A stretch of 64,000 bases of DNA from Cololabis saira (lineage: Eukaryota > Chordata > Actinopteri > Beloniformes > Belonidae). The notes below the pieces were generated by a model. That model was not told the DNA's origin and searched no databases. It was given only the letters and a program-made list of their open reading frames with translations. The stretch lies in assembly GCF_033807715.1 (NCBI RefSeq), contig NC_084607.1:124001-188000 (forward strand), written 5' to 3'. Position 1 is the stretch's first letter. Every line of letters starts with the position of its first letter. Positions 9,694-19,830 of this stretch are shown here, piece by piece. The position numbers and the translations under genes were made by a program.

Positions 9694-11240
9694 AGGTAAA
9701 TCCACAAAGAACAGATTGCGCCCGCAAATAGCGCTGTGAATTGCGCTGCATTTGCGCCCGCAATTTGCCCCGCTTTAAGGTCCTATTCACAAAAGATTTT
9801 GCTCTGATGATATACCGGGGCAAACACGCCCATAAAGTTTTGCGGCTGAGTGCAATTTGCCCTTGTCTCATTAAGTGAGCGGAGCTGTTTCCAGTGTTCT
9901 CCATATTTCAGCACACAGATTGGTCCATAATGAAAACTGCAGAAATAAAAAATAAAGCGAGTGAAAATAAAACGCCGTGAGGCGCAAGGGCGCAATTTCC
10001 ACTGGGAACAGGGGGGGCATGCCCCCCCCCCACTTTTCAAACTCATGCTTTTGTCCCCCCCCACACACGTCCCCCCGTCTTTTCAAAATCATGTTTTTTT
10101 CCCCTTACTTTTTACAGTTTAAAAACTAACGGTAGGCTCAGCCTTAAATTGCAAATTATCAAGACACTGTATGAAAGCGATACGAAAACGGCCCCGCAGC
10201 CCCGCTTCACCCCCCGCTCCCCCTCCTCCTCTCCCGTCTCCCCTCAGAGCTGCTCAGAGCGGGTTTATGGTTCTGCGTTCCTTTAACGCAGAGCCTACGG
10301 CGTAGGTGCGCGTCGCCGCGTACCCTACGCCGTAGGCTCTGCGTCGTTTTAACGCGGGACCCTAATTTAGGCACCATACACCTGCATGTAAAGGTTTCAC
10401 ACGCGCGTAAAACTCATATATATGAAAAAAAATCCCTTTAGGGGCTCCGTGGGGCTCCCTAAACGCAGCCCCTCATTTGTTCTGTCCTGGGTGTGAGGAG
10501 GTTCCCCGCATGGCAGCAGCAGCAGCAGCACCAGAGTCCTGACTGACTGAGCTTCACACAGAGGGACACGATCAGCGCTATTTTATTTTATTATTTTATT
10601 ATTTTAAGTCTGATATATGTTGTGATATGTGATGACATTATTAAGCTGTTAAACACACACATTATAGATTTATATGTTTATATGGTGGGATTGTTTGTAA
10701 TAAAGCAGCCCCTTATGTATGGATGAATCCTGAACTCCGTCCAGTTACTTTTATTTTTAAATCCGATAAGTCCACAACCCCACTTGATCTGATTGTCTAC
10801 AGTCATGTCTGACTATAGATTTCACCCTTAATATCATTCAGTATCACACAGGCTTGAATGATATTGAAGAGAGAGAGAGAAACAGAGAGATGGGGAGTGA
10901 GGAGTTTGCGCGCAGTTTAATACACGCTTCTGAAACACGGTTTGCTCCACTATTTTTGCGTGTGGCAAATAGCGTTGGCCTTTGTGAATTAGACGCTTTT
11001 TGCAATGAGGCTTATTTGCATAGAAAGGGGGCAATTTTGCGCCGAATGTATGAATATTACCTAATTTGCATGCATGCAAATGGCACCGGCGCAGACTGAC
11101 ACTATTTGCTTGGCAGCGCAGTTTGTGGAGCAATTCGCCCTTTGCGGGTGCTTTGTGAATTAGACGCTCTCTTTTTGTCTCATTTGCACCGGTTTAGCGG
11201 CCGCAAAAGCCGCGCAATCCTTTTGTGGATTTGGCCCAAA
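9694..11240. mobile_element. DNA transposon with ~25-bp imperfect terminal inverted repeats
   Basis: Left end GGTAAATCCACAAAGAAC...GATTGCGCCCGC and right end, reversed, GGGCCAAATCCACAAAAGG..GATTGCGCGGC pair as an inverted repeat. The insertion separates AACAAA from GGTTAGTGGACTAAAGC; the sister copies at 17195 and 31300 read ACAAACTGTTAGCGGACT/ATAAAGC without it. Internal CACAAAG/TTTGCG-rich subterminal sequence recurs at both sides. No transposase was found, so it is non-autonomous. Superfamily uncertain (PIF/Harbinger-like or hAT-like). A GC-rich palindrome block is nested at 10010-10650. Confidence 0.7.
10010..10650 (+). repeat. GC-rich palindrome-bearing repeat (copy A)
   Basis: About 640 bp that reappears in inverted orientation at about 35360-35960. 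Starts in a G/C homopolymer knot (GGGGGGGCATGCCCCCCC) and holds a perfect 21-bp inverted repeat: arms 10286-10306 and 10324-10344 (ACGCAGAGCCTACGG...), 17-nt loop. A decayed relative of the palindrome is in the LINE spacer at 41180-41240. Non-coding; a CAG run lies at about 10514. Confidence 0.75.
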
Positions 11241-11389
11241 GGGTTAGTGGACTAAAGCAGAGAAGAAGAACTGAGAACAGTCACATGGTCAGTGTGGATC
11301 AGTAGAAGATCAGCCTGATGTCTGCAGTTTAGTGTCAACAGAACATTCACATCAGATTCATCTGAACACACAACTAAAACATGTCTGAC
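11241..11389. repeat. Intron block beside LRR exon 3
   Basis: Conserved donor-side intron (GATCAGCCTGATGTCTGC, TCACATCAGATTCATCTG) as beside all other LRR exons. Nothing else seen. Confidence 0.7.
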
Positions 11390-11563
11390 CTCAGATCCTC
11401 CAGTCTGCAGTCTGAACTCTCCAGAAATCCACTCAGATGTTCCACTCCTGAATCCTGCAGGTTGTTCCCTCTCAGGTCCAGAAATTTCAGATGTGAGGGG
11501 TTGGACTTCAGAGCTGAGACCAGAGAAGAACAGCTGATCTTTGACAAACTGCACCACTCCAAT
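11390..11563 (-). CDS. NLR-C-type leucine-rich-repeat exon (LRR exon 3 by coordinate)
   Basis: A 174-bp open exon, acceptor CTTTATTCAG, donor TGAG|GTCAGACATG, phase 2 both sides. Encodes [43 protein letters not shown] and [12 protein letters not shown]. Substitutions relative to its sisters fall mainly at the variable x positions (W, K, R-G, Q, VE), while leucines, the SCSSL cysteine and the Asn ladder position are kept, which suggests a functional LRR fold rather than drift. Separated from exon 2 by 4.2 kb, of which about 2 kb is inserted elements. Confidence 0.87.
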
Positions 11564-12048
11564 CTGAATAAAGAATAAAAGATGTGAGCTGAACATCCAG
11601 GATGCAGGTTAAAACAGTCCAACAGAACCAGTGAAAAAGATCTTCATCAATATTCATGACATCATGCTGCTGCTCCAATAAAGACGTAGTGACTTCAGCT
11701 CTTCAACTCTGCAGCTCCACCAGTGGATCCTTCCATACAAACTCATGTTGTGCAACCAAATGATTCAAGTTTCCACACAAACAAACATGTCAGGAGGAAT
11801 TCTGGGACATTTGTATGAAGAGAAAATGAAGCATTTGTTTTAATGTTAGAGACACAAAAACATGATGAACTGTTGTCTAATACTTCATGTAGTAAAACTA
11901 GTTTCAAGTGTTAACCAAGCAGATAAACTTGTTAATGTAAAATGTTGTGTTTGAATATCTCAGTCAGTACAAATGTTAGAATCTTAGTGTTTGCACAGAA
12001 GCAGGGCTGGACTCGTTACCATGGAGATTTCTGGTGTGCAGCTAACCT
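11564..12048. repeat. Intron block downstream (plus side) of LRR exon 3
   Basis: No gene seen. Near-identical to 31622-32100 and similar to 7173-7660. Ends abruptly at GCAGCTAACCTGG where the DNA transposon begins; after that transposon the host sequence resumes several hundred bases further into the block (TCATCATTTTACAG), so some host DNA was lost. Confidence 0.7.
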
Positions 12049-12943
12049 GGGGTCCGTTTCACAAAGCAGGTTCAACAAACTCTGAGTCTAATCCTGAACT
12101 CCTAGTTGATCTAATCTGAGGTCGGAAACTCTGAGTTTTCGGTTCCAGAACAGCAGATTTGAGGTAATTTACTCAACTCTAAGTAGTTTCACCTGGAGTT
12201 AAGCGCGTGCCTGAGGGAAATCAAAAGTCATCATCAGTAGAGCGCTGATACAACAATTCACCATGGCAACCGTCGACAACAAAAGAGCGACATACTTTTC
12301 CTTTTTTTCCTTTTAAACTTTATTTATCATTTCAATTTACAAAATCCGTTTGAGGAAACATTAGTTTGCATCTCAAGATCCACATACTCCACGCCACTGG
12401 AGTTATAAGTGTTAATACGTGCGTATGGCGAGTATGAGCGCATATTTCGGAAAAAAAGACATTTTATTGTCATTTAGATCAGGGCCGTCAATTGGGTATG
12501 GCAGCCGCCACACCTCGACTTCAGGGGAAAATGTAAATGTGTTTTTTTAAATACATTTATGAAATTACTCTGTGTATATTTGTATTGATTTATCCTATTA
12601 CTTAATACATATAAAATAACTACAAATGCATATCAGAACATGTTGGATTTCAGTAGGTATTATCTTTCCCAACACTTGTGTACCCCCCTCATATCTTGAA
12701 ATAGGATGTTCCAGCGTCCCTGACGACAGTGGTCGCTCATTTTTCGTGTGCTCTGCAGTGTTACTAACTTACAAAAATGAAAGGGAAACAGACAACCACG
12801 CAATTAAAAAAAAAGAAAGAAGGCAATAATGGGTCCAGAAGATATTAACGAGGCTGTTAGCCACTGATGGATAAATTATGCAGGTTCATCTTAAAGTAGG
12901 ATATAAATCTTTTAATACATCTGTTTAAGGGAAATATTTGACT

Positions 12944-13936
12944 TTTTGGCTTGGTTCGCATTGCCGGCAGTAAGTCAGACCTGTTCCCGGTGCGTGTTGG
13001 ACTCCAGGGCTGCCCTTTGTCACCGGTTCTGTTCATTATTTTTATGGACAGAATTTCTAGGCGCAGCCAAGTGCCGGAGGGGGTATGGTTCGGGAGCCAC
13101 TTGATTTCATCTCTGCTTTTTGCAGATGATGTGGTCTTGTTGGCTCCCTCGAGCCAGGACCTTCAGCATGCACTGGGGCGGTTTGCAGCCGAGTGTGAAG
13201 CAGCTGGGATGAGAATCAGCACCTCTAAGTCTGAGGCCATGGTTCTCGACCGGAAAAAGGTGGCTTGCACCCTCCAGGTCGGGGGAGAGTTCCTGCCTCA
13301 GGTGGAGGAGTTTAAGTATCTTGGGGTCTTGTTCACGAGTGAGGGGAGAACGGAGCGCGAGATCGACAGGCGGATCGGTGCGGCGGCCGCAGTAATGCGG
13401 TCATTGTATCGGTCCGTCGTGGTGAAGAAGGAGCTGAGCCGAAAGGCAAAGCTCTCGTTTACCGGTCGATCTACGTTCCCACCCTCACCTATGGTCATGA
13501 ACTCTGGGTCATGACCGAAAGAACGGGATCCCGGATACAAGCGGCCGAAATGAGTTTCCTCCGCAGGGTGGCTGGACGCTCCCTTAGAGATAGGGTGAGG
13601 AGCTCTGTCACCCGGGAGGAGCTCGGAGTAGAGCCGCTGCTCCTCCACATCGAGAGGAGCCAGCTGAGGTGGCTCGGGCACCTGTATAGGATGCCCCCTG
13701 GACGCCTCCCTCGTGAGGTGTTCCGGGCATGTCCCACCGGGAGGAGGCCCCGAGGAAGACCCAGGACACGCTGGAGTGACTACGTCACTCGGCTGGCCTG
13801 GGAACGCCTTGGAGTCCCCCCGGAAGAGCTGGAGGAAGTGTCCGGGGAGAGGGAAGTCTGGGGATCCCTGCTCCGACTGCTGCCCCCGCGACCCGGACTC
13901 GGATAATGCGGTGGACAATGGATGGATGGATGGACT
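12944..13936 (+). pseudogene. RTE-like LINE, 5'-truncated, RT C-terminal part and tail
   Basis: Encodes the end of a non-LTR reverse transcriptase: GCPLSPVLFIIFMDRISRRS, LLFADDVVLLAPS with the catalytic F-A-D-D, then PQVEEFKYLGVLFTS and EREIDRRIGAA. A single-base deletion near 13459 (in the KLS..YRSIYVPTLTYG region) shifts frame; the next frame continues IQAAEMSFLRRVAGRSLRD, LLHIERSQLRWLGHL and PRGRPRTRW to a stop at about 13906. The copy ends in (ATGG)n, the short tandem tail usual for RTE-type elements. It is nested in the DNA transposon. The related minus-strand copy at 15034-17041 is older. Not functional: truncated and frameshifted. Confidence 0.85.
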
Positions 13937-14169
13937 GTTTGAAGTTAAACTCGGATGTCCCTTTGATATTGTTGCACTGACATAGTGAATAAAGTGAACA
14001 AGTTAAATTGCGTTTGATAGATAAGCCTTTTCTGCTCTCTAACTCTGCCGCTTGCTGTCTGTGGTGCACAAAAAAGATGCGTATTGCGTAAAGACCCATT
14101 GGCTGAATTGACGCCATTGAGGGAGGAGACAGAGAGAAACTCCAGGTTCGTTGAAATAAAACTGGTCCC

Positions 14170-14884
14170 GACCAGGTTAGATTCAGAGAGTCTGTTACTA
14201 CGGTAACTGACCAGGTTAGATTCAGAGAGTCTGTTACTACGGTAACTGACCAGGTTAGATTCAGAGAGTCTGTTACTACGGTAACTGACCAGGTTAGGTT
14301 CAGAGAGTCTGTTACTACGGTAACTGACCAGGTTAGGTTCAGAGAGTCTGTTACTACGGTAACTGACCAGGTTCAGAGAGTCTGTTACTACGGTAACTGA
14401 CCAGGTTCAGAGAGTCTGTTACTACGGTAACTGACCAGGTTCAGAGAGTCTGTTACTACGGTAACTGACCAGGTTCAGAGAGTCTGTTACTACGGTAACT
14501 GACCAGGTTAGGTTCAGAGAGTCTGTTACTACGGTAACTGACCAGGTTCAGAGAGTCTGTTACTACGGTAACTGACCAGGTTCAGAGAGTCTGTTACTAC
14601 GGTAACTGACCAGGTTAGGTTCAGAGAGTCTGTTACTACGGTAACTGACCAGGTTAGATTCAGAGAGTCTGTTACTACGGTAACTGACCAGGTTAGGTTC
14701 AGAGAGTCTGTTACTACGGTAACTGACCAGGTTAGGTTCAGAGAGTCTGTTACTACGGTAACTGACCAGGTTAGGTTCAGAGAGTCTGTTACTACGGTAA
14801 CTGATCAGGTTAGATTCAGAGAGTCTGTTACTACGGTAACTGACCAGGTTAGGTACAGAGCGTCTGTTACTACGGTAACTGACC
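14170..14884. repeat. 34/39-bp minisatellite, 19 copies, hairpin in each unit
   Basis: Each unit is CAGAGAGTCTGTTACTACGG followed by TAACTGACCAGGTT, with or without an extra AGG-TT 5-mer (39 or 34 bp). Nineteen units, nearly identical. Every unit contains GTTAC-TACG-GTAAC, flanked after a T/T mismatch by GTC and GAC, so the single strand can form a stem of about 8 pairs with a TACG loop. Lies in the right half of the DNA transposon. Confidence 0.95.
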
Positions 14885-14968
14885 GAGAGCTTAAGTTACC
14901 TCTCTTTGTAAAACAGGCTAGAGTTACTCCTCTTTCTCTGGTTTGAGTTACCTCCCTTTGTGAAACGG

Positions 14969-15033
14969 AAAATTAATCTTCATCATTTTACAGATTAATT
15001 ACAGTTCAGTATCATCATCATCATTATAAATGC
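14969..15033. other. Short host intron remnant between two insertions
   Basis: TCATCATTTTACAG...ATTACAGTTCAGTATCATC corresponds to the host block at about 17985-18020. Bounded left by the DNA transposon and right by the LINE. Confidence 0.6.
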
Positions 15034-15225
15034 GACATGCCTGGAACACCTCCCTAGGGATGAAGGACATGCCTGGAACACCTCCCTGGGGAGGAGGGAC
15101 ATGCCTGGAACATCTCCCTGGGGAGGAGGGACATGCCTGGAAGTCCTCCCTAGGGAGCAGGGACATGCCTGGAAGTCCTCCCTAGGGAGGAGGGACATGC
15201 CTGGAACTCCTCCCTAGGGAGGATC
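15034..15225. repeat. 32-bp minisatellite, 6 copies
   Basis: GACATGCC starts at 15034, 15066, 15098, 15130, 15162 and 15194, an exact 32-bp period (GACATGCCTGGAACACCTCC then CTAGGGAGGAGG). The unit corresponds to the LINE's REVFRACP coding segment on the minus strand. Confidence 0.95.
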
Positions 15226-15362
15226 CAGGAGGATCCGGTACAGATGTCCAAGCCACCTCAGCTGACTCCTCTCAATGTGAAGAAGCAGCGGCTCGACTCC
15301 GAGCTCCTCCCGGGGGACCAAACTCCTCACCCTCTCTCTAAGGGAGCGTCCAGCCACCCTGC

Positions 15363-15655
15363 GGAGGAAACTCATCTCTAAGGGAGGAAACTCATCTCCA
15401 AGGGAGGAAACTCATCTCTAAGGGAGGAAACTCATCTCTAAGGGAGGAAACTCATCTCTAAGGGAGGAAACTCATCTCCAAGGGAGGAAACTCATCTCTA
15501 AGGGAGGAAACTCATCTCTAAGGGAGGAAACTCATCTCCAAGGGAGGAAACTCATCTCTAAGGATGGAAACTCATCTCTAAGGGAGGAAACTCATCTCTA
15601 AGGGAGGAAACTCATCTCTAAGGGAGGAAACTCTTCTCTAAGGGAGGAAACTCAG
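15363..15655. repeat. 20-bp minisatellite, about 14 copies
   Basis: Unit AAACTCATCTCTAAGGGAGG, with TCTCCAAGG and GGATGG variants. On the minus strand it derives from the LINE segment coding MSFLRR joined to SLRD, which in the plus copy (13550-13590) are about 20 bp apart and share CCTCC/TCCC; a slippage event there would found the array. Confidence 0.93.
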
Positions 15656-17041
15656 GTGAGGGTAGGCGCGTAGATTGACCGGTAAATCGAGAGCTTCACC
15701 TTTCGACTCAGCTCCCTCTTCACCACGACGGTCCAGTACATCGACCGCATAACTGTGGACGCTGCACCGATCCGTCTGTCAATCTCCCGCTCCATCGTTC
15801 CATCACTCGTGAACAAGATCCCGAGATAGTTGAACTCCTCCACCTGAGGCAAGGACTTCTCCACCCACCCGGAGAAGGCACGCCACCCTTTCCCGGTGGA
15901 GAACCATGGCCTCAGTTTTGGAGGTGCTGATTCTCATCCCTGCCGTGTCGCACTCGGCCTCAAACCGCCCCAGCACATGCTGAAGGTCCCGGTCTGATGA
16001 AGCCAACAGGACAACATTATCTGCAAAAAACAGAGACGAAATCCTGTGGTTCCCAAACCGGATCCGCTCCGGCCCCTGGCTGCGCCTAGAAATCCTTTAC
16101 ATAAAAATGATGAACAGGACCGGTGACAAAGGGCAGCCCTGCCGGAGTCCAACATGCACCGGGAACAAGTCTGATCTACTGCCGGCAAAGAGAACCAAAC
16201 TCCTGCTCCGATCATACAGAGATCGGACTTAATAGAGGGCCCCGGACCCCAGACTCACTGACCCCCACAGACCTGGACCTGGACTCACTGACCCCCCACA
16301 GAATGACACGAGGGACACGGTCGAAAGCCTTCTCCAGATCCACAAAGCACATGTAGACTGGTTGGGCAAATTCCCATGAACCCTCGAGCACCCTGCGGAG
16401 GGTGTAGAGCTGGTCCAGTGTTCCACGACCGGGACGAAAACCGCATTGTTTGCCACCCCAGCGGTACTGTCCCCTTCCTCCATGCGATGTCGCAGAGGCG
16501 TGTCAACCAAGACAGCCTTACGACATCCAGAGACTTGAGGTACTCAGGGCAAATCTTGTCCCCCCCCCGTGCCACCGAGGAGCTTACGAACTACCTCAGT
16601 GACCTCGGCTTGGGTGATGGATGAGCACGTCCCAGAGTCCCCACTCTCTGCTTCCTCAGTGGAAGGCATGTCAGTCGGGTTGAGGAGATCCTCGAAGTAT
16701 TCCTTCCACCGTCCGACAATGTCCCCAGTCGAGGTCAACAGCTCCCCACCCACACCGTAAACGGTGCCGGCAGAGTACTGCTTCCCCCTTCTGAGGCGCC
16801 AAACGGTCCGCCAGAATTTCCTCGAGGCCGACCAAAAGTCTTCCTCCATGGCCTCCCTCCAGGACCGCCCGAGCCGCGGCTCGCTTGGTCTGCCGGTACC
16901 CATCTACTGCGTCAGGAGTCCCACCGGCCAACATAGCCTGGTAGGACTCTTCTTCATTCTGGGGGCATCCTGTACTTCCGGTGTCCACCACCAGTTCTAG
17001 GATTGCCGCCACGACAGGCACCGGAGACCTTGCGACCACAA

Positions 17042-17348
17042 CTTTTTGAACGTATTAGCTGTAAAGTTAATTCATGTTTATGAAGATGTTTTATTCCAGG
17101 TTCAGACACATCTCTGGTTCTTCATTTTTTCCTGTCTGACATATTCAGATGTTTAGTTTTATGTTATAAATCAGAAGAAGAACTTTAAGAACAAACAAAC
17201 TGTTAGCGGACTAAAGCAGAGAAGAAGAACTCAGAGCAGTCAGATGGTCAGTGTGGATCAGTAGAAGATCAGCCTGATGTCTGCAGGTTAGTGTCAACAC
17301 AACTTTCACATCAGATTCATCTGAACACACAACTAAAACATGTCTGAC
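17042..17348. repeat. Intron block beside LRR exon 4
   Basis: Donor-side intron matching 9550-9690 plus 11241-11389, uninterrupted here (AACAAACTGTTAGCGGACTA), thus the empty-site reference for the transposon at 9694-11240. Confidence 0.75.
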
Positions 17349-17522
17349 CTCAGAGTCTCCAGTCTGCAGTCTGGACTCTCCAGAAATCCACTCAGATGTT
17401 TCACTCCTGAATCCGGCAGGTTGTTGTCACTCAGGTCCAGAAGTTTCAGATGGGAGGGGTTGGACTTCAGAGCTGAGACCAGAGAAGAACAGCTGATATC
17501 TGACAACCTGCAGTCCACCAAC
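17349..17522 (-). CDS. NLR-C-type leucine-rich-repeat exon (LRR exon 4 by coordinate)
   Basis: A 174-bp open exon; acceptor TTTATTCAG (followed by GTTGGTGG), donor CTGAG|GTCAGACATG; phase 2. Encodes [43 protein letters not shown] and [12 protein letters not shown]. It keeps every structural leucine and the canonical N-x-L-x-D-S-G turn. The 12.6 kb gap to the next exon is almost wholly inserted sequence, including the giant minisatellite. Confidence 0.88.
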
Positions 17523-18262
17523 CTGAATAAAGGATAAAAGGTGTAAGCTGAACCAACAGGATGCAAGTTTAAACAGTCCAACAGAACCAGTGAAAAAGAT
17601 CTCTGCAGAGAGAAAATGAAGCATTTGTTTTAATGTTAGAGGCACAAAAACATGAAGAACTGATGTCTAATATTTCATGTAGTAAAACTAGTTTCAAGTG
17701 GTAAAAACAAGCAGATAAACGTGTTATTGTAACATGTTGAGTTTGAATATCTCAGTCGGTACAAACGTTAGAATCTTAGTGTTTGCACAGAAGCAGGTCT
17801 GGACTCGTTACCATGGAGATTTCTGGTGTGCAGCTAACCTGGTTTGGACCAGAATAACAAGCAGGACTTCTTCATCCTGCTGCTCCGTCTGATCAGTCAT
17901 CTGTCACTCTGATCAATTGTTCATTTCATCAATACTTATTCATCATTTCTGTGTGTTTGTTATCTCATTTTCACCATCATCATTTTACAGATAAATTACA
18001 ATACAGCATCATCTTCAACATCGTACAGGCTCCATATGGATGAGAATTAGAAAGGTGTTGGCAGCTTTATTTCACTTTTCTTACTTCAACAAGTGTATTT
18101 ATATTTAGTTTTACACTCTGAAAACCATAAAAAGACATTGTTTGTTGCACCTTATGTGTTGCTGTCACCTGGATGAAATGATCTTAACAGACTTATTAAG
18201 ACAGGAGGACGTCTGTGTTTATTCAGCATTCATGAAAGACATCACTTCTCCAGGGATGGATC
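17523..18262. repeat. Intron blocks, rearranged
   Basis: No gene seen. 17523-18060 matches the exon-downstream block of the other units (with a deletion near 17605); 18060-18198 matches the start of 6358-6450; at 18199 it jumps to GACAGGAGGACGTCTG, the middle of the 372-1035 block. This junction is not present in the other units and marks an old internal deletion or unequal exchange. Confidence 0.65.
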
Positions 18263-18604
18263 TGTCAGGGTTTGACACTCCCCCCCCAGTTTTTGACTTT
18301 CAGTTTCTGTCTTGCCACGCCTGTGTCCCATCTGCCCTGATTGTGTCTGCACCTGTGTCTCGTCATGTCTCGTTATCCCTTCAGTATATCTTGTCTTGTC
18401 ATTCCTTGGTTCCCTGTCGGTCCGTACTGCTTCTTCCTCCATGTCTCCTCGTCGTTTTTCCCTGTTCCTGGTTTTTGTTTATCCTGCTCTGCAGCGCCTT
18501 GTGTTTTGCCTTTTTGGATTAAAACCCTTTTGTTTTTTGAGAACTCCTGCCTCTGGCCTCCCTCTCTCTCCTGCACTTGGGTCCTAGAAAACCACACCCT
18601 AACA
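18263..18604 (+). mobile_element. Solo LTR (342 bp) with 5-bp target duplication
   Basis: Begins TGTCAGGGTTTG and ends CCACACCCTAACA: TG...CA termini with a short inverted repeat. Flanked by GGATC on both sides (18258-18262, 18605-18609). The sister blocks at about 700 and 8630 read GATGGATCTGGAACTGG uninterrupted, an exact pre-insertion site. ATTAAA at about 18517 may be the polyadenylation signal. No second LTR or gag/pol is present, so this is the product of LTR-LTR recombination, or less likely a MITE with 5-bp duplications. Orientation inferred from ATTAAA. Confidence 0.82.
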
Positions 18605-19520
18605 GGATCTGGAACTGGTGCAGAAAACTTTGGTCTGATTAATACATTTGATTCATCAAGAACAGATGCATGATGGTAGAAAAACGTACAAATCTGAACC
18701 CTTACAGGGAAACTAGAACCAAATACTCGTCAAAATATGGAAACTAATTGAGGCTCCAGGGTTTAATGTAGTTTTTAATGGATGTTTTGATGGAATTTGA
18801 TTTCAAATATCAGTCTTTTTTACGTAAATATAAATGAAGGTAAAAGTTTATTGAAACTGAGTTTTGATATAAAAATGATACCTCATAATAAGTGTCTTTT
18901 CCCATTAATCATGAATAAATGAACAATTTACATGATTTCCATATTTTTAAGGAGACATTTCTTCATCAATCAGTACATATTTGTCTGTTTAGGAGTTTTT
19001 TCAAACATTTTCTCTGAAAAAGTTGATTGAGTGACGACATAGTTTCAACACAAAGTTTCTGATGTTCTTGTTGGATGTTTTGTTGCTGATGAAGGAAACT
19101 CATCGTCTAGACAGCAGCTTTATTTCAGTTTACTAACTTCAACACACATGTATTTATATTTAGTTTTACACACTGAAAACCATAAAAAGACATTATTTGT
19201 TTCACCTTATGTCTTGATGTCACCTGGATGAAATGATCTTAACAGACATATTAAAGAATAATATTAAAAACGTAGAAAAATATGTTTTTCCATGTTGAGA
19301 GTTTTATATTTGGTAAACTTGTATTTGTTGGAATTCATTTTAATGGTAGTCAAAGGAGGCCAACGTTGGTTTGACTGATTTCAGCCACAGTAAGAAGTTA
19401 TTCAGTAAATAAGCTCTACAGCTCATATATTGGACAACTACACATTCAGTCTGTCCACTGTTGTCTGTCAGACTCTCTGAGTTTATTAACAGCGTCTGGA
19501 GGACATTTCTGAACGTATCA
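18605..19520. repeat. Intron blocks of the amplified NLR unit
   Basis: No gene seen. 18605-18920 matches 710-1035 and 8635-8950; 18930-19150 matches 2704-2940; 19150-19520 matches 6358-6730. Confidence 0.75.
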
Positions 19521-19830
19521 GCTGTTTAAGCTCCTCGTACGTTTCCATTAGAAGCTGTTGTTCACTCGGTGAAACATCAGCAACACTCATCCTCTCCATT
19601 TGTGAACCAGGACATCTGGGACCGACCTCACGGTCTTCTTAAGACAGACGTCAACGTGCACGTACCAGGATTAGTTCAACCTGGCTTCACATAGCTGCAC
19701 CTCCTCATCCTGGATCGTCTTCCTGCAGCGGAATCATCCAGGATGAACTCAGGATGAGATGTCAAGCCTTTCTCACACATCCTGGACTTCTTCTTTCTAC
19801 TTTCATGCAACAAACCTCCCAACCGTCCCA
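19521..19830. repeat. Dispersed repeat fragment, left flank of the giant minisatellite
   Basis: 19640-19830 is nearly identical to 30712-30905 (AAGACAGACGTCAAC, CCAGGATTAGTTCAACCTGG, CATCCTGGACTTCTTC, CCTCCCAACCGTCCCAGAAA). Likely parts of a DNA transposon; its reversed GAACTAATCCTGG resembles Harbinger-type fish repeats, but this is uncertain. No reliable coding sequence. Confidence 0.6.

Larger units (their letters stand above)
12049..14968. mobile_element. DNA transposon with CCGTTTCACAAAG termini, carrying a nested LINE and a minisatellite
   Basis: Left end GGGGTCCGTTTCACAAAGCA and right end CCTCCCTTTGTGAAACGG form a terminal inverted repeat (CCGTTTCACAAAG). Subterminal sequences also match: AACTCTGAGTCTAATC / GTTACCTC and GAGTTAC. 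No transposase domain was recognised in 12060-12940 or 13940-14165, so it appears non-autonomous. A LINE fragment (12944-13936) and a 34/39-bp minisatellite (14170-14884) lie inside. The CACAAAG terminus resembles PIF/Harbinger-type fish elements, but the superfamily is not certain. Confidence 0.68.
15034..17041 (-). pseudogene. RTE-like LINE fragment, minus strand, remodelled by two minisatellites
   Basis: Reads right to left from about 17041. Fragments in shifting frames match the same family as 12944-13936: a linker with FWSASRKFWRTVWRLRRGK and VGRWKEYFEDLLNPTD (about 16903-16620), RT motifs (DKICPEYLKSLDVVRLSWL, then a fingers/palm region with several frameshifts), PQVEEFNYLGILFTSDG and EREIDRRIGAA (15864-15700). 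The part corresponding to the C-terminus (LLHIERSQLRWLGHL equivalent, 15220-15330) is still recognisable between two arrays that grew from its own coding sequence. Multiple frameshifts and lost ends; certainly dead. Inserted at host CATTTCTGAACG, resuming TTTTTGAACGTATTAGC. Confidence 0.82.

Noticed and set aside
13298..13918. 206-residue minus-strand frame
   Set aside because: Antisense of the RTE-like LINE coding sequence, which is GC-rich and low in stops on both strands.
18142..18673. 126- and 110-residue frames rich in Leu/Cys/Val
   Set aside because: They span the solo LTR and its junctions; not present in the empty-site copies of the same intron block.
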